Assembly (NCBI RefSeq): GCF_021018745.1
Contig: NZ_CP063845.1
Span: 4,092,001-4,156,000, forward strand
DNA from: Gloeobacter morelensis MG652769
GTDB taxonomy: Bacteria; Cyanobacteriota; Cyanobacteriia; Gloeobacterales; Gloeobacteraceae
Length of the DNA: 64,000 bases
Direction: 5' to 3'
Below are positions 17,821-25,827 of the stretch, piece after piece (the stretch's first letter is position 1; every line of letters begins with the position of its first letter). Under the pieces are notes generated by a model. It made no database searches and had not been told where the DNA came from. It saw only the letters and a list, made by a program, of their open reading frames with translations. Both the position numbers and the translations under genes were made by a program.

Positions 17821-18567
17821 CTAGATTCTCCATCCACCAGAAACATCAATTACTTGACCGGTAATCCAACGAGATTCAGCAGAAGCCAGAAACTCAACCA
17901 CATCTACCACATCGTCGATCTGTCCCACACGTTTGAGGGCAGTGGCTGATTCTAGCTCCTGGCGGAATGCTGCATCCTGCAAGAGTTGCGCACGAAAATT
18001 TGCTTCGATGACACCTGGAGCAACCGCATTGACGCGAATTGCGCGATGGCCGAGTGCCACAGCCCAATGCCGCACAAGGCAATCTACGGCTGCCTTCGTC
18101 GCCGAAAAATAGGCAAAATCCGGGCTAAAAATTTTCTGGGTCGCTGCTACCGAGAGTGTGACGATAACTCCGCCATCGCTCATGTGCGGTGCAAGCCGAC
18201 TGACAAGTTCAAAAGGAGCAATCAGATTGACCGTCGTCATGGCCTGAATCGTTGTCAGTTCTGTCTGTCCTAGAGGGCTGGCGGCTGCAATTGCCGCGTT
18301 GCTGATCAATATATCGAGCTGACGACCTGCCAGAAGCTCAATCACCTGATTTGCGAGTGTTTCGCAAGCTCTGAGCTCTCGCAGATCAACCTGGACGACA
18401 GCGCCGCTTCCACCAGATTGAACTACTTTTTCTAAAGCCTGCTCAGCACCGGCAAGGCTTGAAGCACAGTGAAAGATAACAAAGTTTTGGCTATTCCCCA
18501 GGCGTTCGGCGATTCTGCGTCCGATGTCTCTTCCTGCTCCTGTCACGAAAATCGTTTGATTTGTCAT
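17821..18567 (-). CDS. Short-chain dehydrogenase/reductase (SDR)
   Basis: 248 residues, a classical SDR. It shows the NAD(P) motif FVTGAGRDIGRRIAERLG, the NAA-type strand LISNAAIAAAS, the catalytic YFSATKAAVDCL (Tyr-x3-Lys) and the ending GQVIDVSGGWRI. It is divergent from an HxlR regulator 73 bp away. A TACT-N6-AGTA palindrome lies 2 bp upstream of its start, so redox or electrophile control by that regulator is likely. The substrate is unknown; such pairs often reduce quinones or aldehydes. Confidence 0.92.
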   Translation of the reverse strand: MTNQTIFVTGAGRDIGRRIAERLGNSQNFVIFHCASSLAGAEQALEKVVQSGGSGAVVQVDLRELRACETLANQVIELLAGRQLDILISNAAIAAASPLGQTELTTIQAMTTVNLIAPFELVSRLAPHMSDGGVIVTLSVAATQKIFSPDFAYFSATKAAVDCLVRHWAVALGHRAIRVNAVAPGVIEANFRAQLLQDAAFRQELESATALKRVGQIDDVVDVVEFLASAESRWITGQVIDVSGGWRI

Positions 18568-18569
18568 GG

Positions 18570-18583
18570 TACTTGTACGAGTA
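18570..18583. promoter_or_regulatory. Putative HxlR-family operator
   Basis: TACTTGTACGAGTA has inverted half sites TACT and AGTA separated by 6 bp. It resembles the TACT-N7-AGTA sites of YodB-type HxlR regulators. It lies in the 73-bp gap between the SDR and HxlR genes and almost touches the SDR start codon. Function is inferred from position and pattern. Confidence 0.5.
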
Positions 18584-18640
18584 TTACTGCACCGATAGGA
18601 TAATCAGTGACACAGAAAAAGTCTACGGAGAAAAAACACC

Positions 18641-18967
18641 GTGACCGTTCCTCGCAAAACGCTTCCGCAGTGTCCTGTCGAGTGTTGTATCGCAGCAATT
18701 TCCGGCCGATGGAAGGCAATGATTATTTGGCGTTTACTGGAGAGACCTCTGCGATACTCGGAGATGTCACAGAGGATTCCAGAGATGACTGAACGAGTGC
18801 TATCTCAAGTGTTAAAGGAATTAGAAAATGATGGAATAGTAGAGCGGTCGAGTCAGAAAGCTTGGCAGCTAACTGCCCTGGGGCAAGCTCTTAAACCAAG
18901 TTTGAATTCGATGTTTACCTGGGGACAACTGGCCCAGGGTGTGAGTCCAAGACCGCTTGCAAAGTAG
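18641..18967 (+). CDS. HxlR family transcriptional regulator
   Basis: 108 residues starting at GTG 18641 with GGAG upstream. The winged-helix HxlR pattern is present: LPQCPVECCIAAISGRWKAM, LLERPLRYSEMSQRIPEMTE, RVLSQVLKELENDGIVER and WQLTALGQALKPS. The conserved N-terminal cysteine (C11, followed by C15 and C16) is the redox-sensing position in YodB/HypR-type members. It probably controls the divergent SDR gene and itself. Confidence 0.92.
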   Translation: MTVPRKTLPQCPVECCIAAISGRWKAMIIWRLLERPLRYSEMSQRIPEMTERVLSQVLKELENDGIVERSSQKAWQLTALGQALKPSLNSMFTWGQLAQGVSPRPLAK

Positions 18968-18989
18968 CAGGAATTGAGCATTAGCTCTC

Positions 18990-19238
18990 GTGGGCATCTA
19001 TGCACTGTGGTCCAGCTTTCCCCACTGCGTCATCGCCAAGAGCAACGGCGTGAACATTCTGAAGGCAGGGCTCAAAAGTAGCCAGGGGAACCGGGGGACT
19101 TCTACGCCTGGGGAGAGAACGGCTTCTATGGCAAAAGAGTCATTCGCTGCAACAAGTTGGCTTGTAAAAACAGGAATCCTCGCGCTTCCTTCACTGGGGA
19201 GTGTCAAAACCGCTGCCAACCCAGCGGTGCATAGCTGA
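18990..19238 (+). pseudogene. Possible C-terminal remnant of a TnpB gene
   Basis: The reading frame contains NGVNILKAGLKSSQGNRGTS followed by TPGERTAS. This resembles the end of cyanobacterial TnpB proteins, where the last RuvC motif is followed by an NIL-x-x-GL segment. Nothing upstream matches the rest of TnpB and the catalytic Asp is absent. It is a weak match and may be chance. Confidence 0.3.
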
Positions 19239-20157
19239 AGGCAAATAAGCCCGGGTGTAATATTTCAGCTAGAATCTCGAGCGAATCGACCAATCGCGGC
19301 CCCGGCCGGTTGAAATACTGATTGCCGTCTACCAGAAAGACTTCGCCCCGGCGCACAGCACTGAGCGAGGACCATTGCGGTTGACTTTCGGCAAGATCGG
19401 CAACCGCCTTGCGGGTGGCGGCCAGGTTGTAGCCGCAGGGCATAAAGATAATCACCTCCGGATCAGCAGCTGCCAGGGCCGCCCATTCCAGCCAGGGGGA
19501 GTGCTTGCCGGTCGTACCGAAAAGATTCACCCCGCCTGCCCTCTCCACCAGTTCGGGCACCCAGTTGCCCGCCGCCATCAGCGGCTCGGTCCACTCGATG
19601 CAGGCTACCCGGCGACCGGTGCCTGCCGATTGCGCTTTCTCGCTGCACGCTCTTACCCGCGCCTGCAGCGATTGGATGACGTGTTCGGAAGGTACACCCA
19701 GGGCCGCTCCCACCCGCGCAATGTCCTCCCAAAGATCGCTGAGCACGTTCGGCTGCAGCGAGAGGATATGGGGCTGCCCACCCGTCAGGCCCGCCACCGC
19801 CGCCTCGACTTCGGACAGACTCACAGCACAGACTTCGCACTGGGCCTGGGTGAGGATGTGGGTAGGCGCCAGTTGCTCAAGCATGGCCAGATCCACTTCG
19901 TAGACGCTCAGGGCGGTGGCGAGCAGGGCGCTTACCCGCTCGTGCACCTCACGGCTGGTGCCTATCGGATCAAATTTGGGCCGGGTGCAGACGGGAAGCA
20001 AACGCACCGATTCAGGATAGTCGCACTCGTGGGAGCGGCCTACTAGCCGGGAAGCGAGCCCCAGCACCGCGACGATCTCAGTGGCGCTGGGTATCAATGT
20101 TACAATCCGGTGTTCAAGGTCAGGTGATGGAGAGCCCAGAGGCGATGCTGCAGTCAT
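19204..20157 (-). CDS. Cobalamin/corrinoid-binding (BtuF-like) periplasmic-type protein
   Basis: 317 residues of the TroA/BtuF-type helical backbone family: IVTLIPSATEIVAVLGLASR, LVGRSHECDYPES, LVERAGGVNLFGTTGKHSPW, EVIIFMPCGYNL and GEVFLVDGNQYFNRPGPRLV. The SATEI and CDYP motifs are typical of the cobalamin-binding protein group. Unlike BtuF it has no signal peptide, so it may act in the cytoplasm. Its 5' end overlaps the divergent GT39-type gene; both starts cannot be fully certain. Confidence 0.82.
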   Translation of the reverse strand: MTAASPLGSPSPDLEHRIVTLIPSATEIVAVLGLASRLVGRSHECDYPESVRLLPVCTRPKFDPIGTSREVHERVSALLATALSVYEVDLAMLEQLAPTHILTQAQCEVCAVSLSEVEAAVAGLTGGQPHILSLQPNVLSDLWEDIARVGAALGVPSEHVIQSLQARVRACSEKAQSAGTGRRVACIEWTEPLMAAGNWVPELVERAGGVNLFGTTGKHSPWLEWAALAAADPEVIIFMPCGYNLAATRKAVADLAESQPQWSSLSAVRRGEVFLVDGNQYFNRPGPRLVDSLEILAEILHPGLFAFSYAPLGWQRF

Positions 20158-21767
20158 CGAAGCGCGCTCCTTCCTTTGCGGATGTGCTTACCAGCTTAGG
20201 TCTGATGGTCTACACCGCGCCGCTGCTGCTGCTGCACGCCGGCCGCCAGAGCCTCATCGGCACCGACGAGGGCTACTACGCCCAGATGGCGCGCGGGATG
20301 ATCCGCAGCGGCCAGTGGCTCGCCCCGAGCTTTCTGGGCGAACCCTGGTTCGAGAAGCCGCCCCTCAATCCCTGGCTGATCGCCGCCAGCTTTCAGACGT
20401 TCGGCATTAGCGAATGGAGCGCCAGGCTGCCGAGTGTGATTGCCGGGGTGGTGGGAGTCTTGCTCACCTACTGGATTGGCCGGAAGCTGGTAGGGCCGCG
20501 CCGGGCGCTACTCGGGGCACTGGTGCTGCCCACGATGTACCTGTGGTTCTTCTACGGGCGCGTGGCCGTCACCGACGTTATCCTTACCACCCTCGAACTG
20601 GCGGGCCTGGGCTGTCTGCTGCTGGCGGTCCGGCCCGGTTGGAGAGCGCTCGCCGCCGGGTGGGGTATCGCCATCGGCCTCGGATTGCTCCTTAAGACGA
20701 CAATGATTCTGCTTCCGGCCGTCGCCACCTTGCCGTGGCTCATTTGGCGCAACCGCGAGCACCGTCTGCTCACCAACCCGTATCTTTATGCCGGACTGGC
20801 GGCCGGGGTGGGCCTATTCGGCTCCTGGTACGCGACGGCCACAAACGTCTACGGCGCGCTCGTCTACGAACAGCTGTTCGGGCATCTATTCAAGCTCGGC
20901 AACAAAGAATTTCACCCGGTGGGGCCGTTCTACTATTTCTGGAACTTACCAGCCAATACCTTCCCGTGGACCTTCCTGGCCCTGGGCGGAGTCTGGGCGC
21001 TCCAGCGGGAAAAAAAGGCGCTGTTGCTGCTCTGGAGTTACCCGCTGATGTTGCTGTCGCTGTTGCAGCTGTTTTCGACCAAAGAACCGTACTACTTGAT
21101 CCAGGCCTGCCCGTTTATTGCCCTGCTGGCCGGGGTGTGGATCGACCATTGTTGGCAGCGCAGGCGGGAGTACTCCCTGGCCGCCACCAGCTTCCTGGTG
21201 GGACTGGTGGGTTTATTGCTGGTCATTGCGACCCCACTGCTTGCCTTCAACCCCACCTGGGTAGACGGGGTGCAGCTGTATTTGCCGCTGGGGCTGGCTC
21301 TGGGGATTCTCTGGCTGGGGGTACCGGTCTTCTTCCAGGTTCGACGCAGCCTGCCCGCTTCCCAGACGCTCTGGACAGTTTCGCTCATCGGCGGACCCTA
21401 CTTCGCCCTGCTGCTTGCGGTCCTCACCACTTTTTTGGGTGACTTTTATCCCGACTTCAAAGCCTTTTGCCAGCAGCGCCTGGCCAGCTACATCGATCCG
21501 AACGCTCCAATTGCTATGGTTTACGAAAAGAATGGCGAGCGGGTCTCAGAATTTATCGCCCTGACGTTCTACACTCCCAACCCGAGCGTGCAACTCGATG
21601 CGGCTGGGGTGAGCGCAGACGATACCCAGCGCCACTGGTGGCTCTCCCCCGAATCGCGCCAATTGCTCGACAAGTCGGGCTTCGCCTACAAACTACTGGC
21701 GGAAGTCTTCGGCTGGACTCTCGCCAGGCGTCCTGTACAAGAACGGAGCATAGGAGAACCGGGTTGA
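20127..21767 (+). CDS. GT39/ArnT-like membrane glycosyltransferase
   Basis: 546 residues from the ATG at 20127 (preceded by AAGGTCAGGTG; an ATG at 20097 is also in frame). The first lumenal loop has the acidic motif GTDEGYYAQMARGMIRSGQW and the ArnT-like WFEKPPLNPW. About ten to twelve membrane helices follow. The family moves a sugar from a polyprenyl-phosphate donor onto a lipid or protein outside the cytoplasm. It overlaps the corrinoid-binding gene at the 5' end and the next SDR at the 3' end. Confidence 0.88.
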   Translation: MESPEAMLQSSKRAPSFADVLTSLGLMVYTAPLLLLHAGRQSLIGTDEGYYAQMARGMIRSGQWLAPSFLGEPWFEKPPLNPWLIAASFQTFGISEWSARLPSVIAGVVGVLLTYWIGRKLVGPRRALLGALVLPTMYLWFFYGRVAVTDVILTTLELAGLGCLLLAVRPGWRALAAGWGIAIGLGLLLKTTMILLPAVATLPWLIWRNREHRLLTNPYLYAGLAAGVGLFGSWYATATNVYGALVYEQLFGHLFKLGNKEFHPVGPFYYFWNLPANTFPWTFLALGGVWALQREKKALLLLWSYPLMLLSLLQLFSTKEPYYLIQACPFIALLAGVWIDHCWQRRREYSLAATSFLVGLVGLLLVIATPLLAFNPTWVDGVQLYLPLGLALGILWLGVPVFFQVRRSLPASQTLWTVSLIGGPYFALLLAVLTTFLGDFYPDFKAFCQQRLASYIDPNAPIAMVYEKNGERVSEFIALTFYTPNPSVQLDAAGVSADDTQRHWWLSPESRQLLDKSGFAYKLLAEVFGWTLARRPVQERSIGEPG

Positions 21768-22477
21768 ATAGCAAAAAGGTTGTCATCGTGACAGCAGCCA
21801 GCCGTGGTATCGGGGCTGGGTGCGCAAGGGAATTGGCAGCGCATGGCCATACCGTGTCTTTGATCGCACGCTCGCCGCAGGTTCTGGATTTGGCCGACGA
21901 GTTGGGCGGCTTTGGCGTGCAGGGCTCGATTGCTAATTGGCAGGACTTACGACATTGTGTTCAAGAAACACTGGACAAATACGGTCGAATTGATGGGGTG
22001 GTCAATAGTTTTGGCGACCCTCCACGCCCCGATTTACTCGATATCACCGACGAAATGTGGTTAGAAAACTTCGAAATGCTGTTCTTGAGTGTTGTGCGCA
22101 TGGCGCGACTGGTCACAGAACCGATGCGCCGACAGGGTGGGGGAGCCATCGTGAACATCTCGGCGTGCGATTCGCAAGAACCGGACCTGGCCACGCCCTT
22201 CAGTGGCACACTGCGTGCCGCAATGGAAGGCTTTACAAAGATGTACGCAAAACGCTACAGAGCGGACCGGATCCGCATGAACTCCATCGCCCCTTTCTTT
22301 GTCGCCGACAGCATGGAAGAACTGGAAGGATGGGTGGTTCCTACCGAGCTGATGTGGGGCCGCCCAGCAACCTATAGTGAACTGGCAGAAGCGGTGATTT
22401 TTCTTCTTTCAGACAATGCAAAGTTTGTCACTGGAACCACCCTCAAGGTTGACGAAGCGCGTTCGGCCGCGCTTTGA
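21764..22477 (+). CDS. Atypical SDR-fold protein lacking the usual Tyr/Lys
   Basis: 237 residues. The start is the TTG at 21764, overlapping the glycosyltransferase stop (TTGA) and preceded by GGAGAACC. The N-terminus has the cofactor motif VTAASRGIGAGCARELAAHG. A serine strand follows (IVNISACDSQEP). Where SDRs have Tyr-x3-Lys this protein reads TPFSGTLRAAMEG, so Tyr is Phe and Lys is Leu. It ends TGTTLKVDEARSAAL. It may bind NAD(P) without normal SDR chemistry. Coupling to the GT39-type gene suggests a shared glycan pathway. Confidence 0.85.
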   Translation: MNSKKVVIVTAASRGIGAGCARELAAHGHTVSLIARSPQVLDLADELGGFGVQGSIANWQDLRHCVQETLDKYGRIDGVVNSFGDPPRPDLLDITDEMWLENFEMLFLSVVRMARLVTEPMRRQGGGAIVNISACDSQEPDLATPFSGTLRAAMEGFTKMYAKRYRADRIRMNSIAPFFVADSMEELEGWVVPTELMWGRPATYSELAEAVIFLLSDNAKFVTGTTLKVDEARSAAL

Positions 22478-22573
22478 ACTGCCCTTGATCCGTCAGATCT
22501 GGATGTAACGTTGATTTTTCGTAGGCTGAAACGCCGTGTTTTTGTTGAAAAGTCCCCATATGAAAGCTCAGGG

Positions 22574-22996
22574 TTATCTTGAATTTCTTGGCTGGATGTC
22601 AAAAGTTGCTTGCGAGCGGTAAAAGCAGACATCGAACTCCATAAAGAAGTTGACCTGACCCAAAAGCACCGGTACTTGCTCCGCCCGCGTCCAGGCAAAC
22701 GCCAGCCTGACGGCTTCAAATTGTCCAATGGTGGCGGATATGATTAGTGGACGGGCTTCGAGCCTGGCGAGATTGCCAGTTAGTCGCAGTGGCGGTTCCT
22801 GGGCCTCCCAAGCCGCCCCTAACCCAAGACCGCAATGATAAGGTAAGACATTCACCGCAGCACCTGTATCGAGCAGGCCCACAGTCTCTATCGATTGGTC
22901 TTGATAACTCAATACAACGGGCAGTAGAGGTAACAGGCTCGCTTCTCCCAACTCGCGATTTGCAGCCGAGAAGGAAAATCGCTGAGTCTCACTCAT
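22574..22996 (-). CDS. Retropepsin-like aspartyl protease domain protein
   Basis: 140 residues from the ATG at 22996. The single active-site motif is VGLLDTGAAVNVLPY near residues 40-54, as in retroviral-type aspartyl proteases that work as dimers. Flanking strands (LLPLLPVVLSYQDQSIE, PLIISATIGQF, VPVLLGQVNFFMEFDVCF) fit the fold, including the second-half LGQVNFF. The start overlaps the end of the preceding small gene by 8 bp, so the two are coupled. Activity and target are unknown. Confidence 0.75.
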   Translation of the reverse strand: MSETQRFSFSAANRELGEASLLPLLPVVLSYQDQSIETVGLLDTGAAVNVLPYHCGLGLGAAWEAQEPPLRLTGNLARLEARPLIISATIGQFEAVRLAFAWTRAEQVPVLLGQVNFFMEFDVCFYRSQATFDIQPRNSR

Positions 22997-23204
22997 CGGA
23001 GCGGGTGCCGTCCAGTTTGAGCAATGCAAGCAAAGTGCCTGCCGCCTCGAAAGCTTCGTGGGGTGACCACACCGAGTACTCCGTTGCATCCAAGCGCCCG
23101 GAGGCCTCTTCCTTCGACAGCTCCTGCAGGAGAAACTGCATCGCACGCAGCTTATCTGATCGGTCAAGAGCCTGCAAAGCAGGCAGTAACTCGCTCAGTG
23201 CCAT
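22989..23204 (-). CDS. Small protein coupled to the aspartyl-protease gene
   Basis: 71 residues. It reads MALSELLPALQALDRSDKLR, then LQELSKEEAS and YSVWSPHEAFEAAGTLLALL. Similar short proteins with a LLxxLxxLxRxDKxxxMQFLL start and a VWSPxxxFEAA middle precede retropepsin-like genes in other cyanobacteria (from memory). It is probably mostly helical. The order and overlap suggest an adaptor or antitoxin-like partner, but this has not been shown. Confidence 0.7.
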   Translation of the reverse strand: MALSELLPALQALDRSDKLRAMQFLLQELSKEEASGRLDATEYSVWSPHEAFEAAGTLLALLKLDGTRSDE

Positions 23205-23288
23205 GGGATCGACTCTTGACTAGACTCGGGTTACCGCCACAATATCACTGCTGCACTCTCGCCCGCGGTATCCGCAAACAGGCACGGA

Positions 23289-24341
23289 CTACGAGTTCTC
23301 GATGCCCTCGAGGTATTCGCGCACGCGCTGGAGCCGTTGGGGGTGGCGCAGTTTGCGTAGCGCCCGCGCTTCAATCTGGCGGATGCGCTCGCGGGTGAGG
23401 CCAAATTGCTGGCCGACTTCATCGAGCGTGCGCGAACGGCCGTCGATAAGCCCGTAGCGCAACCGGAGCACGTCGCGCTCGCGGGGTGTGAGCGTCTGCA
23501 GCAGCGATTCGAGATCCTGGCTCATCAGATCGCGCACCACGCCGTGCTCAGGCTCGTTGCCCTTCGCCTGGATAAGATCGCCCAGGGCGGTATCTTCCTC
23601 GCGGCCGACCGGGGTCTCCAAAGAGACCGGCAACTGGATGGCCTTGCGCACAAAGCGCAGTTGATCGGCGTCCATCTCGACGGCCTCGGCAATCTCGTCT
23701 TCCGAGGGCGAGCGGCCTAACTGCTGGGAGAGCTGGCGGGTGGCCTTTTTGATCCGGTTGACCTTCTCGACGATGTGCACCGGCAGACGGATCGTGCGCG
23801 CCTGCATGGCGATCGCCCGGGTGATCCCCTGGCGAATCCACCAGGTCGCATAGGTCGAAAATTTGAAGCCGCGGGTGTAATCGAATTTTTCAGCGGCGCG
23901 GATCAAGCCAAGGGTCCCTTCCTGAATGAGATCGAGCAGGTGCAGGCCCCGGCCCTGATATTTTTTGGCCACTGAGACCACCAGGCGCAAATTCGCTTTG
24001 ACCAGGTGGGCCTTGGCGCGCTCGCCCTCGCGCACGATCGTGGACCACTGCTGGGCGGTGAGATTGGCGGCCTCCAGCCACGACTCGGCAGCGACGGCCT
24101 GAAATTTGCTGCGCTTTTCTTCGAGGGTCAGCCAGGTGGCAATGCGGCGGGCCAGTTCGATTTCTTCGGCAGGCTTCAGCAGCGCCACCCGGCCGATTTC
24201 CTGCAGATACAGCCGCACCAGATCGTCGGTGCTGCCGCGGACGACGGCAAATTCCTCGGGAGCGAGGATCTGGGCCTCCGCTTCCGCCTCTACCTGCACT
24301 TCGTCGGACCAGATGTCGTCGCTCGGCATCGGCTGTCTCAT
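23289..24341 (-). CDS. RNA polymerase sigma-70 factor, group 1/2 (RpoD-like)
   Basis: 350 residues with regions 1.2 to 4.2 intact. Visible are DDLVRLYLQEIGRVALL (1.2), LVKANLRLVVSVAKKY and GTLGLIRAAEKFDY (2.1-2.2), FKFSTYATWWIRQGITRAI (2.3-2.4), LPVHIVEKVNRIKKATRQL (3) and LDEVGQQFGLTRERIRQIEA (4.2). A long acidic region 1.1 is absent. It could be the principal SigA or a group 2 factor (SigB/C/D type); the sequence alone does not settle this. It is last in the birA-to-sigma run. Confidence 0.93.
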   Translation of the reverse strand: MRQPMPSDDIWSDEVQVEAEAEAQILAPEEFAVVRGSTDDLVRLYLQEIGRVALLKPAEEIELARRIATWLTLEEKRSKFQAVAAESWLEAANLTAQQWSTIVREGERAKAHLVKANLRLVVSVAKKYQGRGLHLLDLIQEGTLGLIRAAEKFDYTRGFKFSTYATWWIRQGITRAIAMQARTIRLPVHIVEKVNRIKKATRQLSQQLGRSPSEDEIAEAVEMDADQLRFVRKAIQLPVSLETPVGREEDTALGDLIQAKGNEPEHGVVRDLMSQDLESLLQTLTPRERDVLRLRYGLIDGRSRTLDEVGQQFGLTRERIRQIEARALRKLRHPQRLQRVREYLEGIENS

Positions 24342-24432
24342 CCCCTTTCACACTGCAAGAAGTGCGATTACACCCCAGTATGGGGTAGAGAGGATCGGGG
24401 CCAGGTTTGTTTAACGTTTTCTTTAGCTGGTG

Positions 24433-24470
24433 ACTCCACCGCCCGGTAGGCATCCGCGCAGCGGTGGAGT
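24433..24470. terminator. Hairpin between htrA and the sigma factor gene
   Basis: ACTCCACCGC (24433-24442) and GCGGTGGAGT (24461-24470) form a perfect 10-bp stem in the 150-bp gap. No T-run follows on the minus strand, so it may attenuate rather than stop read-through from htrA into the sigma gene. Confidence 0.4.
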
Positions 24471-24491
24471 TGTCCTGACGGCGTAAACGAC

Positions 24492-25733
24492 TTAGCTGAG
24501 TGGTGTCTGACTCAATTCCACCGTGCGCACTTCAAAAGTCGAGAGCTTGCTGTTGCGTTGGACACTGACCGAGACGGTGTCGCCTACCTTGCGCACTCCA
24601 ATCAGTTCCTGCACCTGCCTGGCCTCGAAAACCGCTTTGCCGTCGACTTCGACAATAATGTCGTCGGCGCGCAACCCGGCTGTGGCGGCGGGAGAGCCTT
24701 TGATTACCTCGCGGATCCAGACGCCTTTTTCGGCCTGGGGCAGCTTGGCGACGTCGGGGTTCTCTTTGAGTTCGCGCAGCAGTTCGGGAGTAATGCTCAC
24801 CATCGAGATGCCGATGTACGGGCGAATCACCCGACCGTCCCTCAGCAAACTCGCCGTGATCTCTTTGACTTTGTTGATCGGGATGGCGAAACCGATGCCC
24901 TGGCCGTCGGCGCGAATGGCCGTGTTGATGCCCACCACCTGACCGTAGATGTTGACTAGCGGGCCGCCGGAGTTGCCCGGATTGATGGCGGCGTCGGTCT
25001 GGATAAAGTCGAGCCGCCGGTCCTCGCGCACCCCGACTTCGTTGCTGGAGCGCTTGAGGGCACTAATGATGCCGGCGGTAACGGTGTGATCGAGGCCCAG
25101 CGGATTACCCACGGCAATCACCCACTCACCGGCGCGCAACCTGTCCGAGTCGCCCAACGGGGCGGTGGGCAAGTCGATGCCCGCGTCGATTTTGATTACG
25201 GCAATGTCGGTGAGCGGGTCGGCACCGATCACCTTGCCGGTGGTTTTGCGCCCGTCCCCCAGGGTGACGTAGACTTTGTCGGCCTTTTCGACGACATGGG
25301 CGTTGGTGACCACGGTGCCGTCGCCGCTCAGGATAAAGCCCGAACCCGCTCCCTGCTCCAGGCGGGGCATGCCGCCCCGGCGCGGTGTGAATTCGGGAAA
25401 AAATTGCTCCAGCGGCGTGCGGGCACCCACCTCGCGCACCCGCTCGGTGTTGATGCGCACCACGGCTGGAGAAGCCTTCTCGGCCGCATCGGCGATGAAG
25501 TTGGGACCCAAGAAAGTCGTGGCCGCCGATGCCCGCTCCGGGCCTTCGGCGCTCGATAGAGCCGGAAGCGGCACCGAATCGCTGCTGGTCAGGCTCGCCT
25601 GTGGGGCCGGCGCCGCCGCCAGGGGAACACCCACCACCTGGCGCACCGCAAAAGTACCCAGCGTAAAGCTGCCGCCCGCCACCGCTCCGACAACAGTAAG
25701 CTGTACAAGTCTTTCTTTCCAATGGCTCAGCAT
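24492..25733 (-). CDS. HtrA/Deg serine protease with PDZ domain
   Basis: 413 residues from the ATG at 25733; 19 more codons are open upstream. An N-terminal hydrophobic segment (LTVVGAVAGGSFTLGTFAV) anchors or exports it. The trypsin-like triad is His in VVTNAHVVEKADKV, Asp in LTDIAVIKIDAG and Ser in INPGNSGGPLVN. One PDZ domain follows (ATAGLRADDIIVEVDGKAV). Cyanobacteria have HtrA, HhoA and HhoB of this shape; it degrades damaged proteins in the periplasm or at membranes. Which of the three it is cannot be told. Confidence 0.93.
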   Translation of the reverse strand: MLSHWKERLVQLTVVGAVAGGSFTLGTFAVRQVVGVPLAAAPAPQASLTSSDSVPLPALSSAEGPERASAATTFLGPNFIADAAEKASPAVVRINTERVREVGARTPLEQFFPEFTPRRGGMPRLEQGAGSGFILSGDGTVVTNAHVVEKADKVYVTLGDGRKTTGKVIGADPLTDIAVIKIDAGIDLPTAPLGDSDRLRAGEWVIAVGNPLGLDHTVTAGIISALKRSSNEVGVREDRRLDFIQTDAAINPGNSGGPLVNIYGQVVGINTAIRADGQGIGFAIPINKVKEITASLLRDGRVIRPYIGISMVSITPELLRELKENPDVAKLPQAEKGVWIREVIKGSPAATAGLRADDIIVEVDGKAVFEARQVQELIGVRKVGDTVSVSVQRNSKLSTFEVRTVELSQTPLS

Positions 25734-25827
25734 ACTTTCAGCAATCCTCGTAAGTTCGCAGACAAACTCGCTCAATGGCCATCCTAGCACCGCGTCCGGG
25801 GGCCGCTCGCACTCGCAATTCCAGACG

